Shown here piece by piece: positions 5,156 through 5,251 of a DNA stretch of 5,251 nt. Position numbers and translations under genes: made by a program. Within the stretch, counting starts at the first letter, position 1, and every line of letters begins with the position of its first letter. The notes beneath the pieces were generated by a model, which was not told the DNA's origin, ran no database searches, and was given only the letters and a program-made list of their open reading frames with translations. Source of the DNA: Candidatus Planktophila sp. (lineage in GTDB: Bacteria; Actinomycetota; Actinomycetes; Nanopelagicales; Nanopelagicaceae); NCBI GenBank assembly GCA_024641555.1, contig JAHECV010000024.1:1-5251 (forward strand), in the 5' to 3' direction.

Positions 5156-5251
5156 GAAATCGCGCAAAACATTTACCCCAAATCGAAGTCCCTCTATCGG
5201 TACACGTTCATCAACGCCATGGAAGAGTGACATGAAATCGAGGTCTGCTGG
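5141..5251 (-). CDS. C-terminal end of an M20-family metallopeptidase (partial)
   Basis: The minus strand encodes the last 36 residues of a protein entering from beyond the right edge, ending in TGA at 5143-5141. The segment contains LFHGVDERVPIEGLRFG followed by VNVLRDFL, the typical C-terminus of actinobacterial M20/M25/M40 zinc hydrolases (dipeptidase or deacylase type). The His of FHGVDER is expected to be a zinc ligand. This family is a frequent neighbour of the aldo/keto reductase in actinobacteria, as far as I recall, which supports the call. Too little is visible to say which substrate it hydrolyses. Its 3' end overlaps the aldo/keto reductase gene tail to tail by 15 bp. Confidence 0.8.
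   Translation of the reverse strand, partial: PADLDFMSLFHGVDERVPIEGLRFGVNVLRDFLESC

Overview
The window looks like a compact chromosomal segment from an actinobacterium of moderate GC content (mid-to-upper 40s percent by eye). The assignment rests on gene content: a mycothiol gene (mshC) and the actinobacterial trio of an MSMEG_4193-type histidine phosphatase, a DUF3090 protein and an SCO1664-type kinase-like protein. The modest GC, near-absent intergenic DNA and overlapping 3' ends fit a streamlined lineage, such as freshwater planktonic Nanopelagicales-type actinobacteria. That lineage is an inference; no marker gene here proves it.

Layout. Positions 1-49 are a short intergenic region. It holds a possible leaderless start for a divergent minus-strand gene and the ribosome binding site of a plus-strand PAC2 gene (50-934). 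A minus-strand four-gene cluster then occupies 4154 down to 931 in the order phosphatase, DUF3090, kinase-like protein, mshC. Its junctions are a 3-bp gap, a 4-bp ATGA overlap and a 9-bp gap, so it is almost certainly one operon. A 50-bp divergent promoter region (4155-4204) separates it from a plus-strand aldo/keto reductase (4205-5155). The window ends inside the last 36 codons of a minus-strand M20-type metallopeptidase (from 5141). No stretch of 300 bases lacks a gene, and I see no tRNA, rRNA, CRISPR array or mobile element.

How the parts relate. MshC makes Cys-GlcN-inositol, the penultimate intermediate of mycothiol. The trio upstream of it pairs a probable small-molecule or protein kinase with a probable phosphatase/phosphomutase and a zinc-ribbon protein of unknown function. 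Co-transcription with mshC suggests, but does not prove, a link to inositol/thiol metabolism. This trio is the least understood and most interesting part of the window.

Other notable points: the catalytic His of the aldo/keto reductase tetrad is replaced by Gln; the two divergent regions share an element (TTACGG-TAACCT on the minus strand) placed as a leaderless -10; both convergent gene pairs overlap at their stops; and GATC is strongly over-represented in the minus-strand operon only.
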